From: Paraphysomonas bandaiensis
Lineage: Eukaryota; Chrysophyceae
Assembly: GCA_965644295.1 (NCBI GenBank)
Contig: CBFFRP010000096.1
Location: forward strand, 62,001 to 126,000
Length of the DNA: 64,000 nucleotides
Reading direction: 5' to 3'
A program made the translations under genes and the position numbers. Below are positions 23,128 to 35,290 of the stretch, in pieces. A model generated the notes under the pieces. It made no database searches and was not told where the DNA came from. It saw only the letters and a program-made list of their open reading frames with translations. Positions within the stretch are counted from its first letter, which is position 1. Every line of letters begins with the position of its first letter.

Positions 23128-26100
23128 ATGGGTGGATCATCAAGTAGAGAGAGCTTTGATCAGATATTAGCTCGTCTGATCAGTGAGGATGTGGATCCTC
23201 AGGATCATGATTTCTGGGACGATATGTGGAAGACAACTCTCACAGTAGAGGTGCTTATATATGCATAGAGATATATAGACGTATCCCTCGATATCGTTAA
23301 TGTTATTGTGTGTGTGTTATTAGGATATCTTTCAGTTGATTACTCCTGATGCGGTTCGTAAGATCATACGGCAGAGGCCACTTAACCTGCAAACACTTTT
23401 CACTCAAGCTGTGGCTCAACTATACCAGGTACGTGATCAGAAACCTGGAAAGGCTATGTGACTGCTGCTGCAGGTGGTTGAAACCCCATACCCCGTGTAT
23501 TTTGATCAAGCATTGAATTGTGCTCGAATTCTGGCCCGGTTATTACCTTTCATGCTGGAGAGTAAGTCGAAAGCCATCATGGAACTTTTCTGGAACAAAC
23601 AGATAATCCCTAAATCGGCGATTCACGAGGATGATGGAACTGAACCCGGTAATGAATCTAAAAATGACTCGGGGCAGGAGGAGACTACGGAGGAACTACA
23701 AGAGACAGAGCCACTGGCGGTCATTTTGATCAACTCCGTGTTTCACCTTCTATTTTTACCAGGTCTTACCCTGTCTGTTATGTATATTTACATTTCATTA
23801 ATTTGTTCGTGTTATTAGATTTCACTATAGAGGACCCAAACATAGATTTTAACGAAGAAGATGTACGGACACAGGCATTCAAATCTGCCCTAATGTGGGC
23901 TCCTGGTGTGGGCAGCCGGGAGAAGGCAGTCGCAAACTCAACACAGTACGACAGGAATCGAATTGACATACTGCGCCTCATGATTGCTTCTTTTTCTGAT
24001 TCTCTCTACCAAAGTCCTGACTCCTATGACTCGTGTGCTAGCCTTTGGCTAGAAGTAGGTACTTCTGCTGAGGCTCCCTATGCTGAGATCGTCTTCTACT
24101 CCCTCATGAATGTCGTTCTCGGTGAGAAACTTTTGCGTCATCATGATGTGGTAATGTTCTCCCTGTAGGATATGATCCCGTTGGTTGGGGGCTGCCCTAT
24201 GGCAACTTGGTGAGTACCGACACTGCGAAACCTTTGATGGAAACTGCAGTGCAAGCGCTTATCATTCTCCTGGACTACGGACATCCGATAGGGACACCTT
24301 CACCAGCGTCCCCCAGAGATGCAGACCACGCAATGTCCCAGCCTGTGATGTATGTAGATAGTGAAGATGTAGACGCCCAGGGTTTCAATATATTTCGACG
24401 TCTCCTGAGTAGTATCGAAGCCACAGACCAGTTGAATTTTATTTTCCGTGGTTTCTCTCGTCTGCTAAACAATGTTCACCAAGCTCAGTGCACATACCTC
24501 CCCTACTCTGTCACAAAAATAGATATAGAGCAGGTGAGTTTGTCCGTGTATAGAAGCACTTTTAAACTAATAGACCTAGGAGCTGATGGTGCTGTTATGG
24601 AAGTGTCTTGAAGAGATACCGCGCTTCATGCCTTACGTACTAAGGTGAGAGGGTTAGCAAAAAGTGTGCTCTAATAGTTCTGTGAGCAGGAGCTGTGATG
24701 TGACTGAGCTACTGGTTCCCATCTGCTTTTTCATGTTGGAGGGGCGACGGGATCCCCCTCGTCTGGGTATGCTCTACTTGTGCACGTTCACTATACTGAA
24801 GCTCTCGGGCGAGAGGAATTTCGGCGTTGCTTTGAATAAACCCTATCAGCTGCGTCTTCCAGTAGACATGCCCCTCTTTTCCGGCAATCACGCAGATCTC
24901 CTTGTCATTGTACTGCACAAGTTAATTGTGAATGGTATTTATAATCCTGTCGTTATTGTCTCTTTTTACTCATATATCTGAAGGAATGGATAAGCTGTCG
25001 GCTCTGTACAACTGTTTCTTAACGATAATATGCAATATAAGTCCTTACTGTAAGAGTTTAGGGGCGGTGAGGTTAACGCACAGTCCGTATTATTCTTACT
25101 GTGGCATAGGTTGCATCTGTTAAGCTGGTTAATTTGCTTCAACTCTTTACATCTCCCCGATTTCTGTACGCTTCTGAAGGAAACCATGCATACGTCGCGT
25201 TGCTGTTAGAGACTTTTAACAATATCGTTCAATACCAATATGAGGGTGAGCTGTGTACTACATTTGCAACACATGTCACTTGTTATGTAGGGAACGTGAA
25301 TTTGGTGTATTCAATAGTCAGAAGGAGAGAGGTATTTGAAAGGCTAGCTGCACTGACTCTTCCCGCCGCTATAAAAGTAGCCGCTGTGAATAATGTGTAT
25401 ACGTATATAACTCTGTTGCTGCAGAATGCGACGGATCACGCAAAGAAGAAAACAGGTTCTTCATTAGTTTCTGAAGCATCAGCCACAGCGAATACAGCTG
25501 CTAAGGAAGGAACAAGCGCGGAGTCTTTACATGGCGACCCTACCGCTGCACCGACGGTGAGTTCTATCTGTTTTTCTGAAGCACTGTGCCGACTGAACGT
25601 TGCATCTGCAGGATTTGGTATCAACTCGGAAGATAGAGCGGCTTGCAGATGGCGATAGAGACGCCGATGGAAAGACTGAAGGTTCATCTGGGCCACCTGA
25701 AGAAGAAAGCGCGGACAATCGGATTCAAAACACTCCGTCAAGGTTCATACCAACTGAGGTTTATACACACTGTGGCGGTCAATGAAAGTCTTATTTTTCA
25801 TGTAGGCGTGGTTACAGTCTGTTAGAGCGGAATTACCACTTAACACTATAACAAGGTTGGTATACATGACAGTGCTATACATTATTACGATCGCTATGTA
25901 AATGGACGAAATATAGGCTGTTGAAGCACCTTGTTCCACAAGTGGAAGAACTCATTGGCCAAGGAAATGTCGTCGATGAAGCTCAGGTTCGAAATATATT
26001 TTTATACTACAGCTTTGATGTATATCTAGGTGATAGATTTCATTCAGCGCACTACGATGGTTGGTCTACTTCCCGTTCCTCACCCCATCGGTACGTTTCC

Positions 26101-26342
26101 ACCATAGAGCATTGAAATATATGACTAATCTCTTCTTTTCAACCCAAGTGATACGAAAGTATCAGCCGAATAAGTATACATCACTGTGGTTCACGGCTTT
26201 TATGTGGGGTGTCATATTTATGCACAACCAGGCAAGTTAATAGTCAGTATATGTTAGGTATTGCACTTACATTTTGCCGCAGACGATTCCTCTCTTTGAC
26301 GGTAAGACGGTGCGCTTATTCATGGTCCAGAGCAGTGACTAA
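23128..26342 (+). CDS. HID1: HID1 homologue (Golgi/secretory-granule sorting protein)
   Basis: HID1 is a large peripheral protein of the medial/trans-Golgi needed for secretory cargo sorting in animals. About ten short introns split this copy. The start ATG at 23128 gives MGGSSSRES, a Gly-2/Ser context suited to N-myristoylation, as known for HID1. Blocks in family order: FWDDMWKTTLTVE; LNLQTLFTQAVAQLYQ; ARILARLLPFML; NRIDILRLMIASFSDSLY; YDPVGWGLPYGNL; FNFIFRGFSRLLN-like with TYLPYSVTKI; ELMVLLWKCLEEIPRFM; LSGERNFGVALNKPY with LPVDMPLFSGNHADLLVIVLH; NCFLTIICNISPYCKSL; ETFNNIVQYQYEGN with LVYSIVRRREVFERLA; C-terminal LKHLVPQVEELI, IRKYQPNKYTSLWFTAFMWG and a short tail ending VRLFMVQSSD. Several exon ends inside are approximate. 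The linker after about 25430 is variable, as in other HID1 proteins. Confidence 0.9.
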
Positions 26343-26985
26343 TAGCAAGTCTAATCAGTTATCATTTCGAAATACACGGAATTTGTGTATATAGAAGTAT
26401 TTGGTAATAATATAGTTTGAAAACATGATTACTATATTAGGAATTAGGAATATATTACTTTGCTCGCTTTTCTAACTCAGAGGAGTGGTAACTAGTTTAA
26501 CTTGTACGGATAGCATCAAATAGGTTCTAATATTCTATCTCCTTAGCTTGCTTTACTTTTACTATCACTCGTGTCAAGCGATATTTCTACAGTGTTGCGA
26601 TGGTTGAAGTCAATTACAATTATTATTTGCTCTCTCAATTTCAATTATTGACAATAATGTTAGACCCTGGCATTTCGACATGATTGTTGGACAACTAAAC
26701 CTATAAAATATTGATAAAATAGAATATATGATGATATATTCACCCTCCTATAAGGTCGTGAAGTGTAGCAAATTTATTACTGAGTAAACACAAGTATGTC
26801 ACCTTTAGCTGTAACCATTGAAATTGACTTGGGGTTACCACTAAAAGAGTGCCTAGCTGGCTTCCAACCACTATAAATAAAAAGTTGATTCGGAAATATT
26901 ATACTATATGAACTGGGACCAAAATATTAGTTATTCAGAGCAGGATAAACCCCCAAATGGATACATCACATTAATCTGCATTCAA
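26343..26985. other. intergenic between convergent genes
   Basis: AT-rich 3' flank shared by HID1 (+) and the small mitochondrial protein (-). I see nothing else in it. Confidence 0.6.
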
Positions 26986-27365
26986 TTACTTCTTTTCAAG
27001 CTTCTGTAGTCTACTTTCAACACTTCGCTGAAAGTTTTCGAGCTGCTTATTCGACTCTTTGATTTCCTGATACAACAGTGAGCAGAGAGGCACTTACCCA
27101 AAACAAACAAAACTCACCTCATAAACCATATAAAAACTCACGCTGCATACATAACAACACAGTTAGAGATAGACAGACATATATATGAAGAGTTATCGCA
27201 CCTATAACCAACTGCAATACCCACCAGACAAGATGACAGACGCTCAGCGAATGTTGAGCCCTTTGAAGACGCTGTCGGCTGACTGGCAGGCGACTTCACA
27301 GACTCCGTACAAAACCTGTTAGCGCTAAACCTTAGCGGTCTCGTCAATACTCTCGAGCTAAACAT
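26986..27365 (-). CDS. small mitochondrial membrane/coiled-coil protein, 89 aa
   Basis: Too fragmented to be seen as one frame. Exons 27202-27365, 27118-27142 (25 nt) and 26986-27066 join through introns of 59 and 51 bp and give 89 codons plus stop. The N-terminus MFSSRVLTRPLRFSANRF has the Arg/Ser pattern of a mitochondrial presequence. A short hydrophobic stretch follows (SSCLVGIAVGYSVSFYMVY), then a charged helix (EEIKESNKQLENFQRSVESR) ending LQKLEKK. This layout is typical of small inner-membrane or MICOS/respiratory-assembly proteins, but I cannot name the family. The micro-exon is needed to keep the frame. Confidence 0.7.
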
Positions 27366-27852
27366 AATGCTGTTACTTATAATCCTTCACGGCAATGATT
27401 GCTACTAATTTGCACACAAGCACTTAACATCTCCAGCAGTACAGTGTATGTATGTATGTATGTGTATGTATGTATGTATGTGTATGTATGTATGTATGTA
27501 TGTATGTATGTATGTATGTATGTATGTATGTATGTATGTATGTATGTATGTATGTATGTATGTATGTATGTATGTATGTATGTATGTATGTATGTATGTA
27601 TGTATGTATGTATGTATGTATGTATGTATGTATGTATGTATGTATGTATGTATGTATGTATGTATGTATGTATGTATGTATGTATGTATGTATGTATGTA
27701 TGTATGGTTATTCCCTCAAAGAATTTGAAAATGAAGTGTGAAGTGTGAAGTGAGGGTGAGGTTGTGTACGTGTGGTATGGTGTCTAGTGCAGTGGATCGC
27801 TGTAACAGTCTGTGCGTATGGTGTAGTATGGTATCTTATAGCCTAGAGGTGA
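27366..27852. other. intergenic, dominated by a microsatellite
   Basis: Divergent 5' region of the small mitochondrial gene (-) and the LicD-like gene (+). More than half is the TATG tract. The Met-Tyr-Val-Cys frames it creates are not genes. Confidence 0.7.
27445..27706 (+). repeat. (TATG)n microsatellite, about 260 bp
   Basis: Nearly pure tetranucleotide repeat, with two TGTGTATG interruptions only at the 5' end. Translating it gives Met-Tyr-Val-Cys repeats in several frames. Confidence 0.98.
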
Positions 27853-28804
27853 ATGCCGATGACTCAGATCCCTTTAATTCTCACCACATCAATACTTGTC
27901 TCTGCATCATTTCACTCTAATGTGGAGCAGATGCAGTATGGGGTTAATCTCCTGAGTGTGATCGACTCTGCTAGTAGAGCACATGGACTGGAGTTCTCAT
28001 ACTTTATGTTCTACGGCACACTACTAGGATCCTATAGGCACCACTCGTATATCCCCTGGGATGATGATGCGGATATCGTTGTCATGTATGAGGAGGGGGT
28101 GAGTGGATATGAGATCCATCAGAGAGTATCTGCGGCTCTTAAGACTATTGACTCACAGGTTATGATCATGCCTCTAAGATTACGTACAGAGAGCTCGTAT
28201 AAGCCTTGTGCATATAAAATATAACATTGATATCGCTGTTGATATATTCTTTGAGCCTGTTATTAAGGACGAAATGTCTTTTCGCTGCACTGAAAGGAGA
28301 AAGAATCAAACTATACACGTTCCTACTGTGGACATATACCCATTGGTTCGACGTCCCTTTGGTAACATAACTCTTAACGCTCCAAGGAAAGGAGCTGAGA
28401 TATTGAGATCATGCTATCAGCGGCACTTTTTGGAATTGTGTTCCTATTCAGCATACGACCACACTAAATCTAGACAACGGAGAGTGCGCCAGAGGGACAT
28501 TGCTCCATGCTCTTCCTTGTATACGACTTTCCATTTTGCAAAAGTTAAAACGAGATCTCGTGAAGGTATGCTCGGGATGGAGTACTTATTTGTCCGTGGC
28601 CAGTCCGTGCTCCAAACAGTTTTGATGTACCGAGAAAATGAAATCTACAGAACTTCTGGTAAGCTTAAATGGCGGGATATTTTAGTAACCAAATCAGCTG
28701 ATGGCATTGATGTTAACATTCGTGACAATATACCCATTTCTTTTTCATGTGGACTTAGCAAGTGTCTTATAGTAAGTCCAGAACAGCGGAGTGCGAGTTT
28801 ATAG
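27853..28804 (+). pseudogene. LicD-family (fukutin/phosphocholine transferase-like) protein, frame broken once
   Basis: LicD-family nucleotidyltransferase-fold proteins transfer phosphodiester-linked groups to glycans. The N-terminus at 27853 is signal-like (IPLILTTSILVSASFHS). The hallmark FYGTLLGSYRHHSYIPWDDD-ADI is present, with the Asp cluster that binds metal. The family's C-terminal features follow: DIAVDIFFEP, VDIYPLVRRPFGNITLNAPR and a CYQRHFLEL/YDH region. The two halves are in different frames: the first ends at a stop near 28222 and the second is open from 28178. The shift maps to the AAAA run at 28216-28219 and no GT-AG intron repairs it. Either the gene is broken, or there is a one-base sequence error. 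Marked pseudogene for the break only; decay elsewhere is not evident. Confidence 0.75.
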
Positions 28805-29579
28805 ACTGGCAAACAGTATATTCGCCGTATGTGGTATCTATGAAGGATCTATGCGAGAGTCAAATCTAAATTCTGCAATTATTCTTCCAGTCCAGATTTT
28901 TTTGACTAGTGTTTTTGAAGTCCAATATTTCAACAATTTTATGTAGCGGTCCACTATTTAATTATTGAATAATTTTTTTATTGGTAGCCAATAAACTAAA
29001 CTATCTAATGATTTTTTACATATGATAGTCAATTAGAAGTGAAACTAATTAAAGCTAGTTGAAATGAGAGATTTAATCTTCGTTAAGCCCTTTTAGAGTG
29101 AAACCCTACTAATAGTAAGAAGGAAAAACATAATATTGAACTATCCCCATTCTGCCTTAAAAAGTGTTTTTATGACCTGAATTGCTTTCAACTGAATGCT
29201 CATATTAGTACAGGTCAAATGTAGTTATTCAACTTCAATATTCGGTTTGATGTTGAAAGTCATCCGTAGTATGTGACTTCATTATATTACACTACTATAA
29301 GGGACCCACTTTCAAAATCATATCATCGAACACTCGAATAGCTAAAAAGCATTTGCAATTTAATTAACGCCCTGATTGTGACGCCTTGGTGTTAAATATC
29401 CTTCCTGTCACTGTTCAGCTATTATAGTTTGGCCATGCCGAGATCTCATGTGCTAACACTGTGTGAGGTGTGAGCTATGGAGAATCTATGGTATCTACTT
29501 ATAGTTGGAGTGGCATGAGTGACTATATGCTACTGTGGAGATCTGGTGACTATCATATGATTGCTAGGAGCTCTGGGAA
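28805..29579. other. intergenic, AT-rich
   Basis: Very AT-rich, no exon or repeat recognised. Confidence 0.6.
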
Positions 29580-30060
29580 ATGGAAACGCCCAAGGGTGCT
29601 AAGATTACTAGGAACCCACAGCCGAACCGAGACTGGAACACCGCCCACCGCACATATGAACCCCACCAATCATACACATAGGACCATAGCACCGGACCGC
29701 ATAAAACCATCAGGCCCTAGAGAGCGACAACGCCGTCTCCGGCAACTCCACATATGCCTGACGCCCAGACGGTGTACGGCGACACCGCCACATTCCACCA
29801 CACCATGAACCTCTCAGCACACACATCTAGTGCTCGGTACACTCAGGACCTTAATACAGAACCCTGTACCTCAGAGCCTGGCGGAACCTTATCCCAAGGG
29901 GAGACCCCCGGACAACTCGCGCCAGTGAGTCTTAAGACACACAAGCAGGGCGAAACTCACAAACAACATTAAGAACGGAAGTGGTTGCACCTTGGTGCTT
30001 GCGGCGACGCACAAGCAGCTTCTGTAGCGCTAAATAGTAGGATAATGGAATTTGTACGGA
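29580..30060 (+). mobile_element. C-rich retroelement fragment ending in the dispersed-repeat tail
   Basis: Base composition jumps from AT-rich to C-rich at about 29580. The frames here (Pro/Thr/Arg-rich, for example PPTAHMNPTNHTHRTIAP) resemble the C-rich element at 30650-32040. The segment ends with the same tail, AAGTGGTTGCACCTTGG...CACAAGCAGC (29969-30015), as the other repeat copies. No intact domain. Confidence 0.5.
29969..30050 (+). repeat. dispersed repeat tail, copy D
   Basis: Matches the 3' half of copies A and B: AGTGGTTGCACCTTGGTGCT, GCGGCGACGCACAAGCAGCTT and GCTAAATAgTAGGATA. Both stem-loops are intact. Confidence 0.75.
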
Positions 30061-30109
30061 TTAGTTATGGGTAGAGGTCTAACTAGTAGATCTAGCATAC
30101 CACTAGCCA

Positions 30110-30650
30110 CTATTATCGGAACGAGTTTTTAACGCCTGTTGCTAAATAAAAAGACTTTCAATATAGGAGCTCCGAATAAACATGACTTCGAGAAATACTT
30201 AATTCAGGGTTTGGGTCAGGTCGTGGTTGTTGTGTGCCTCGTACCATACATACGAGGATACGAGGTGATAGAGGTACATTTGTTGTAGCGTTGTAGCTAA
30301 AACTGAAATTTGAGGCTTTATTGTTTCTTTAAGCTATTCTAGAACCTAGAAGAATTAACATTCCATAACGTATAATGTAGTAGATAGGATTGATTAGTAT
30401 AAACAATACTTTTATATTTCATATGTTTTTGTGATGTTAATCAGGAAACAGCTATTTCCTCTTACAACAAGCAAGCTACATATAGCGCAATACAATCTAG
30501 ATACACCAGGGTTTCAACATCATGAGGCTAAGCTACAATTCAGCCTGGGAAAAAGAAATATTGTCTCACTTTTTAACTCATGTTATACTCCAATATTACA
30601 TCCTCATTACCCATGGAGAAATATAACCAAACACTTTTTGACTGCCAGGC
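30110..30650 (+). repeat. direct repeat of about 520 bp, left copy
   Basis: Begins around AGCCACTAT, then CGGAACGAGTTTTTAACGCC, and ends at AACCAAACACTTTTT. The same sequence recurs at 32198-32728 with only a few substitutions and small indels. The two copies flank the C-rich element. No stops-free frame or LTR signature (TG...CA) is evident. Confidence 0.93.
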
Positions 30651-32207
30651 GGTACAGACGCGGACCAAAGAGGCCCTCTCACACAGACGGCGCGCCCTCG
30701 GAACAAAGCCCCAGGGATATTTTACGAATGCCTCGCCACCACAGCTCTTAAACAGCGCTCAATAAAATGGACGCGCTCGCACCCCGAACGTAGAACACAA
30801 GATCAAAGCAACTGGACCTACACTGACCACGGCATTTACATAGCTGACGCCGCCGCCAGTGGCGATTGGAAGACACTAGACAAAGTGCTCGGAGCCTCCA
30901 ACTACAGTGTTGCCACAACTGACGCTACTACGCACATACTGGAAGAATTCTTCACCACGGGTCAATGGCACTGGCGTAGATACGATACACACCTCCTCAC
31001 AGACCTCGGTCCTATGCTAGGAGGCTTTACAGATCTCCACCACCAGTGGGACCTACATCACTACACCCTCCGACGAGATAGCATGTATGCTGCACAAACG
31101 CAACGAGACCCGCAGTATTGGACACGCAGCGGAACAAGGCTCCCACACAAGCTTCATCCCCTCCGTACCCATAACTCCTCCAAACACTACATCCCCCTCG
31201 CAGAGCGTATACGCGAGACGGCATACGTATGGGACAAATCCTTTGCAATGGGTAGAAACCGAGCCAAAGGAAAATCCGGATATGATCGCACAACGGCTTC
31301 CACATGCGCAGACTGTGCACACCCCACAGACAACATGGCCACATGCTTCTCACCTGCACTCACCCTGACATCATTCACATACGTGAAGATGTCCACCAAG
31401 CACACCACAATAGGCTTGACAAACTTCGCACACGCACGCTCCCCCATCCCTGGTTTTACACCGCCATAACCAAACTAGCCAAAGCCGCATGGAACCCAAC
31501 CACCCCCTAGGTTGAGCGCTACTGGACCGGCCACATTACTGCCACACAAATGGCCGACGCATTCGGACGCCACATATCCAGCTCACTGCTCGAACATCAA
31601 TTCTACGCCCTAGAAAAATCCATCGCCTCTATCCTACTCCCCCTATATGATGGAGGGCTCCGCATGCTTCGCAATAGGGGACACAGACACCACAACGTAG
31701 ACACGGCACCGGCGACACCGATCCCGACACACGCAAAGCAACGCCAGCCCCAGGATACCCACCCGACACCAAAAGTACTCCAGCTACTCCAGGCGACATC
31801 CACCCCACGAACTACACTCTCTGCAAGAGCCCAGACCCGACAGAGGCAAGCGCAACCACTCCGGAAACAACTCATCCTTACTTGTGGCCGAAACCCCACC
31901 TCAACAACCAGCACCATCTCCACCACCGACTTGCACTCTCATATACATCTCGCCTCACCCACCCCCCACATAATCCATGGCACAGGCCCGCCAGACACAT
32001 TGCCCAAAGGTAGACCCCCCGACTAACCTCACTACAAGGGACGGTTGCACCATGGTGCTCGCAGCGATGCACAAGCAGTCCCGAGACGGTTTCCCGCCAC
32101 TAGTAGTATATAGCAAATCTAGTTATTAGCTAGTCTATAGACATAAACTAGTTTCTGTACGCAACCGTACTCATGTAATAATCAGACTTTCATATAGAGC
32201 CACTATA
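30650..32207 (+). mobile_element. decayed retroelement with RNase H-like segment
   Basis: C-rich, unlike its AT-rich surroundings. In one frame 30740-30890 reads IKWTRSHPERRTQDQSNWTY followed by TDHGIYIADAAASGDW, which resembles the C-terminal part of retroelement RNase H domains (SHxE...D-G-x-AD-A). Downstream about 31290-31510, two overlapping frames hold Cys/His pieces (CADCAHPTDNMATC; RREDVHQAHHNRLD-like), consistent with a damaged zinc-finger tail. Frame shifts and stops make it non-functional. The reverse transcriptase part is not seen. It ends in the dispersed-repeat tail at 32036. Confidence 0.6.
32036..32190 (+). repeat. dispersed repeat tail, copy E
   Basis: Contains CGGTTGCACCATGGTGCTCG, CGATGCACAAGCAG and, further on, TAATAATCAGACTTTC, in the order found at 9028-9145. 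The 3' end of the C-rich element and the repeat family therefore coincide. Confidence 0.65.
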
Positions 32208-32728
32208 TCGGAACGAGTTTTTAACGCCTATTGCTAAATAAAAAGACTTTCAATATAGGAGCTCCGAATAAACATGACTTCGAGAAATACTTAATTCAGG
32301 GTTTGGGTCAGGTCGTGGTTGTTGTGTGCCTCGTACCATACATACGAGGATACGAGGTGATAGAGGTACATTTGTTGTAGCGTTGTAGCTAAAACTGAAA
32401 TTTGAGGCTTTATTGTTTCTTTAAGCTATTCTAGAACCTAGAAGAATTAACATTCCATAACGTATAATGTAGTAGATAGGATTGATTAGTATAAACAATA
32501 CTTTTATATTTCATATGTTTTTGTGATGTTAATCAGGAAACAGCTATTTCCTCTTACAACAAGCAAGCTACATATAGCAATACAATCTAGATACCAGGGT
32601 TTCAACATCATGAGGCTAAGCTACAATTCAGCCTAGGAAAATGAAATATTGTCTCACTTTTTAACTCATGTTATACTCCAATATTACATCCTCATTACCC
32701 ATGGAGAAATATAACCAAACACTTTTTG
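32198..32728 (+). repeat. direct repeat of about 520 bp, right copy
   Basis: Second copy of 30110-30650. After the shared AACCAAACACTTTTT the sequence becomes unique (GTGAGATGCAACGG), whereas the left copy runs into the C-rich element. Confidence 0.93.
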
Positions 32729-32954
32729 TGAGATGCAACGGGGATATTGTCATTGCTTCTTAGCCCTGATTCATTGATGTCAAATGGTATGATCACTTAA
32801 AGAGAGCCAGTGAAAGTTAACATCAGCCCTTGCTCATTAGATTTTATGACGTGAAGAAAAATCTAGCAGGAGACTATACAACGCGCGCTTATTGTATTCA
32901 ACTATTACTACCATTAAAAATCAGCAGCCCAATGCTGATTACACACGGACTACT

Positions 32955-35290
32955 TTACGCTATCATTTGTTCCTTTGAGCTAACAATTGTTTCCTCGAGC
33001 TACAAAGAATTCTTAAGAATATACTGAAGTATAATAAGAATCTTACCTTGATAACGACTTGATAATTGGAGTCATCATCGGAATCATATCCATCTCTGAG
33101 TGCGATTCTTGCCGGCCGGGTGGCTTCAAATGCTGCACGCCTTACAGCCATTCTATTAAGGAACTCCTCAGCCAGTTGTCTTCTCTCAGCCTGTACAGCG
33201 GTGTTCAGTTGCTGCATTCGCTCCTGATCTTCCTTTTCGAATATCTTCTCGTACTTGCGTAGGTTTTTCACGATTAGCTTCTTCTGCTCCACCGACAACA
33301 AATCCTTAGGGCGAGGTCGCCAAGCGAACTGGTAAAGCTTCTCCTTGCGAACTTGGCAAATTGGGGTGCCTTGGAAAGTGTATAAATTGTATCCGTCCTC
33401 CGGCATACCACGGAGGTTACTTTGGCGCAACGGAGTAATAGTAGCAGTAGCAAGGATACGGCCGGAGGGATCCCATACTATACGATTGCATCTATCATGA
33501 CGGCGGGAGGCCATTGTCACATTGTTATCGACATCATGCAGATCAAAGTGTGCCGAATCTTGCTGCACGTACGCTATACAGACTACCCCACCTGCAGGCG
33601 ACCATATCACTTCATTGCACTGCTTGCCTTTGAGTGAAAACAGAAGCGACAATTCCTTGGTAACTGCTTTTTTCTTTCCAGCTACCCCGGGGCCGTAAAA
33701 CGATATCGTTGGTGAACGAGCCTCTCCATGAACCAAACAAAGACGTGACCCTGAAGGTTCCCATTGAACGTCCAGCACGGTATCTGCCAGTTCTTCTTGC
33801 TCAACGGGAACCTCCGGTTCGCATACTCGGAAGAACATAAGTACATAAGAGCGTTTCTTGCCAGAAATCTTAGTCATACGAACGCAGAGATACTTGCCCT
33901 CATTCTGCCATACCATGCGCCCGTCCTGTACATCGAATACCTTACGAGAGCAAATCGGTGTTCGATCAGGCATTTGAATAATATTTATCATTGCAGGATG
34001 ATTTCCGAACGCTGGTGACCAGTAGGAAATATAGTTCCCCTTTGGAGACCAAACAAAATCCAAAGCATCCTTGGCTGCGAGAGACTTCTTGTCGAGCAGG
34101 CCCATTGAGGGAAGAGAATATACCTGAATGATTCCTGTTCCGAGTCTGGCCACGTAATTGCCATCAGGAGACCACTTGAGTCTATTAGGATCCTGGAGCG
34201 CTGTGACTTTACTGAGCGGTATGTTGCTGTGATTGGTGTTACCCTCTGCAATTGTGCATATTCCTCTGCCATCTAGAGATACAATCCGCCCCCTCATAGG
34301 TCTCTCCACTCTCTTCCCACCTGGTTTCTCCTCAGATATCTCAGCCTGAACCTGGAAGTCTTTGTCTAAGGGATTCTTGAGCTTGAATGTACGCAGTTTC
34401 TCTCCACTGCGAATATCCCAAACAATAATGGCTTCGTTGGATGAATGGTCCTGAAACATGTAGGTGACCATGAAACGCTCACATGGGGAGAAGTCAACGA
34501 GTTCAACACCGGCATGCATGTATCGCCCCTGCGCCTCGAAATCTGGACCGCCCCAGAGCTTCACGCCTGGAGGGTGGAAGGTAGCCAGGTAGCTTCCATC
34601 AGGAGACCATTGTGTGTAACTCTCGCACCAGTGGCGGGGTTTCTCCCTCTCACCTCCATACACCAACTCCGGCTCATCACCTTGCACCTGGGTGCTCCAG
34701 GTTACCTCAGTTTCCTGCGCGTAGCGAACAACGAATTGGTCACGGCAGTGCTTATCACTCAACCAGCTAGTGGGGTCAGGGGATGGTTTAAAAGGAGGAA
34801 TAGGAGGGGGGCTAAATTCATCAGGGACGGCCTCTAATGTATCCATGTCACTGTACAAGTACACTTTGAAAATGTGATTTTTGTCAAGTGCATAGTTGTT
34901 TACAGTCTTTATAGCATGCTTGGCATCTGCAGCGGAAGGATACGTAACAAATGCACATCTGATAAGTAAATAAAATGATTATCAGGTAAGATATGAGTCA
35001 ATGAAGTCCACATACCCGGCAGTCTTTCCAGTCTCTTCATCTTCAGGCAGATAGAGTTCCACATTCTGATTAACAGCAGAGAAAACTTTATTAAGGAGCA
35101 AGTTTCTGAGCTTATCTATCCTCTTGGTGTCATTGAGAGCCACTACAGGGACATTATCTACTACTATAGTCGAGCTAAAGTCAGGAGCGAAGGGGGCCTT
35201 ATTAATCTCAGGCTCAAAGCCCTCTGGGTCCTCTGTGAGGTACTCGGCAATGTCGTTATAGTCAGGCAGCTGAGTGTAGTAGCTGTCCAT
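32955..35290 (-). CDS. EIF3B: eukaryotic translation initiation factor 3 subunit B
   Basis: Scaffold subunit of eIF3, which binds the 40S ribosome during start-codon selection. Exons 35016-35290, 33047-34958 and 32955-32999 (introns of 57 and 47 bp) give 743 aa, the usual size. N-terminal RRM: STIVVDNVPVVALNDTKRID through AGCAFVTYPSAADAKHAIKT and HIFKVYLYSD. Then the beta-propeller with repeated W-SPDG blades (YTQWSPDGSYLATFHPPGVK, LKWSPDGNYVARLGT, FVWSPKGNYISYWSP, VQWEPSGSRLCLVHG, IVWDPSGRILATA) and the signature GTPICQVRKEKLYQFAWRPR. The C-terminal helical tail ends LEETIVSSKEQMIA. The start Met at 35290 precedes the acidic family N-terminus. Complete and intact. Confidence 0.96.

Noticed and set aside
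27399-27748. Met-Tyr-Val-Cys repeat proteins in three plus-strand frames
   Set aside because: They are direct translations of the TATG microsatellite.
30110-32728. Direct repeats as LTRs of an LTR retrotransposon
   Set aside because: No TG...CA ends, primer-binding site or polypurine tract is evident, and the enclosed frames suggest a different retroelement type.
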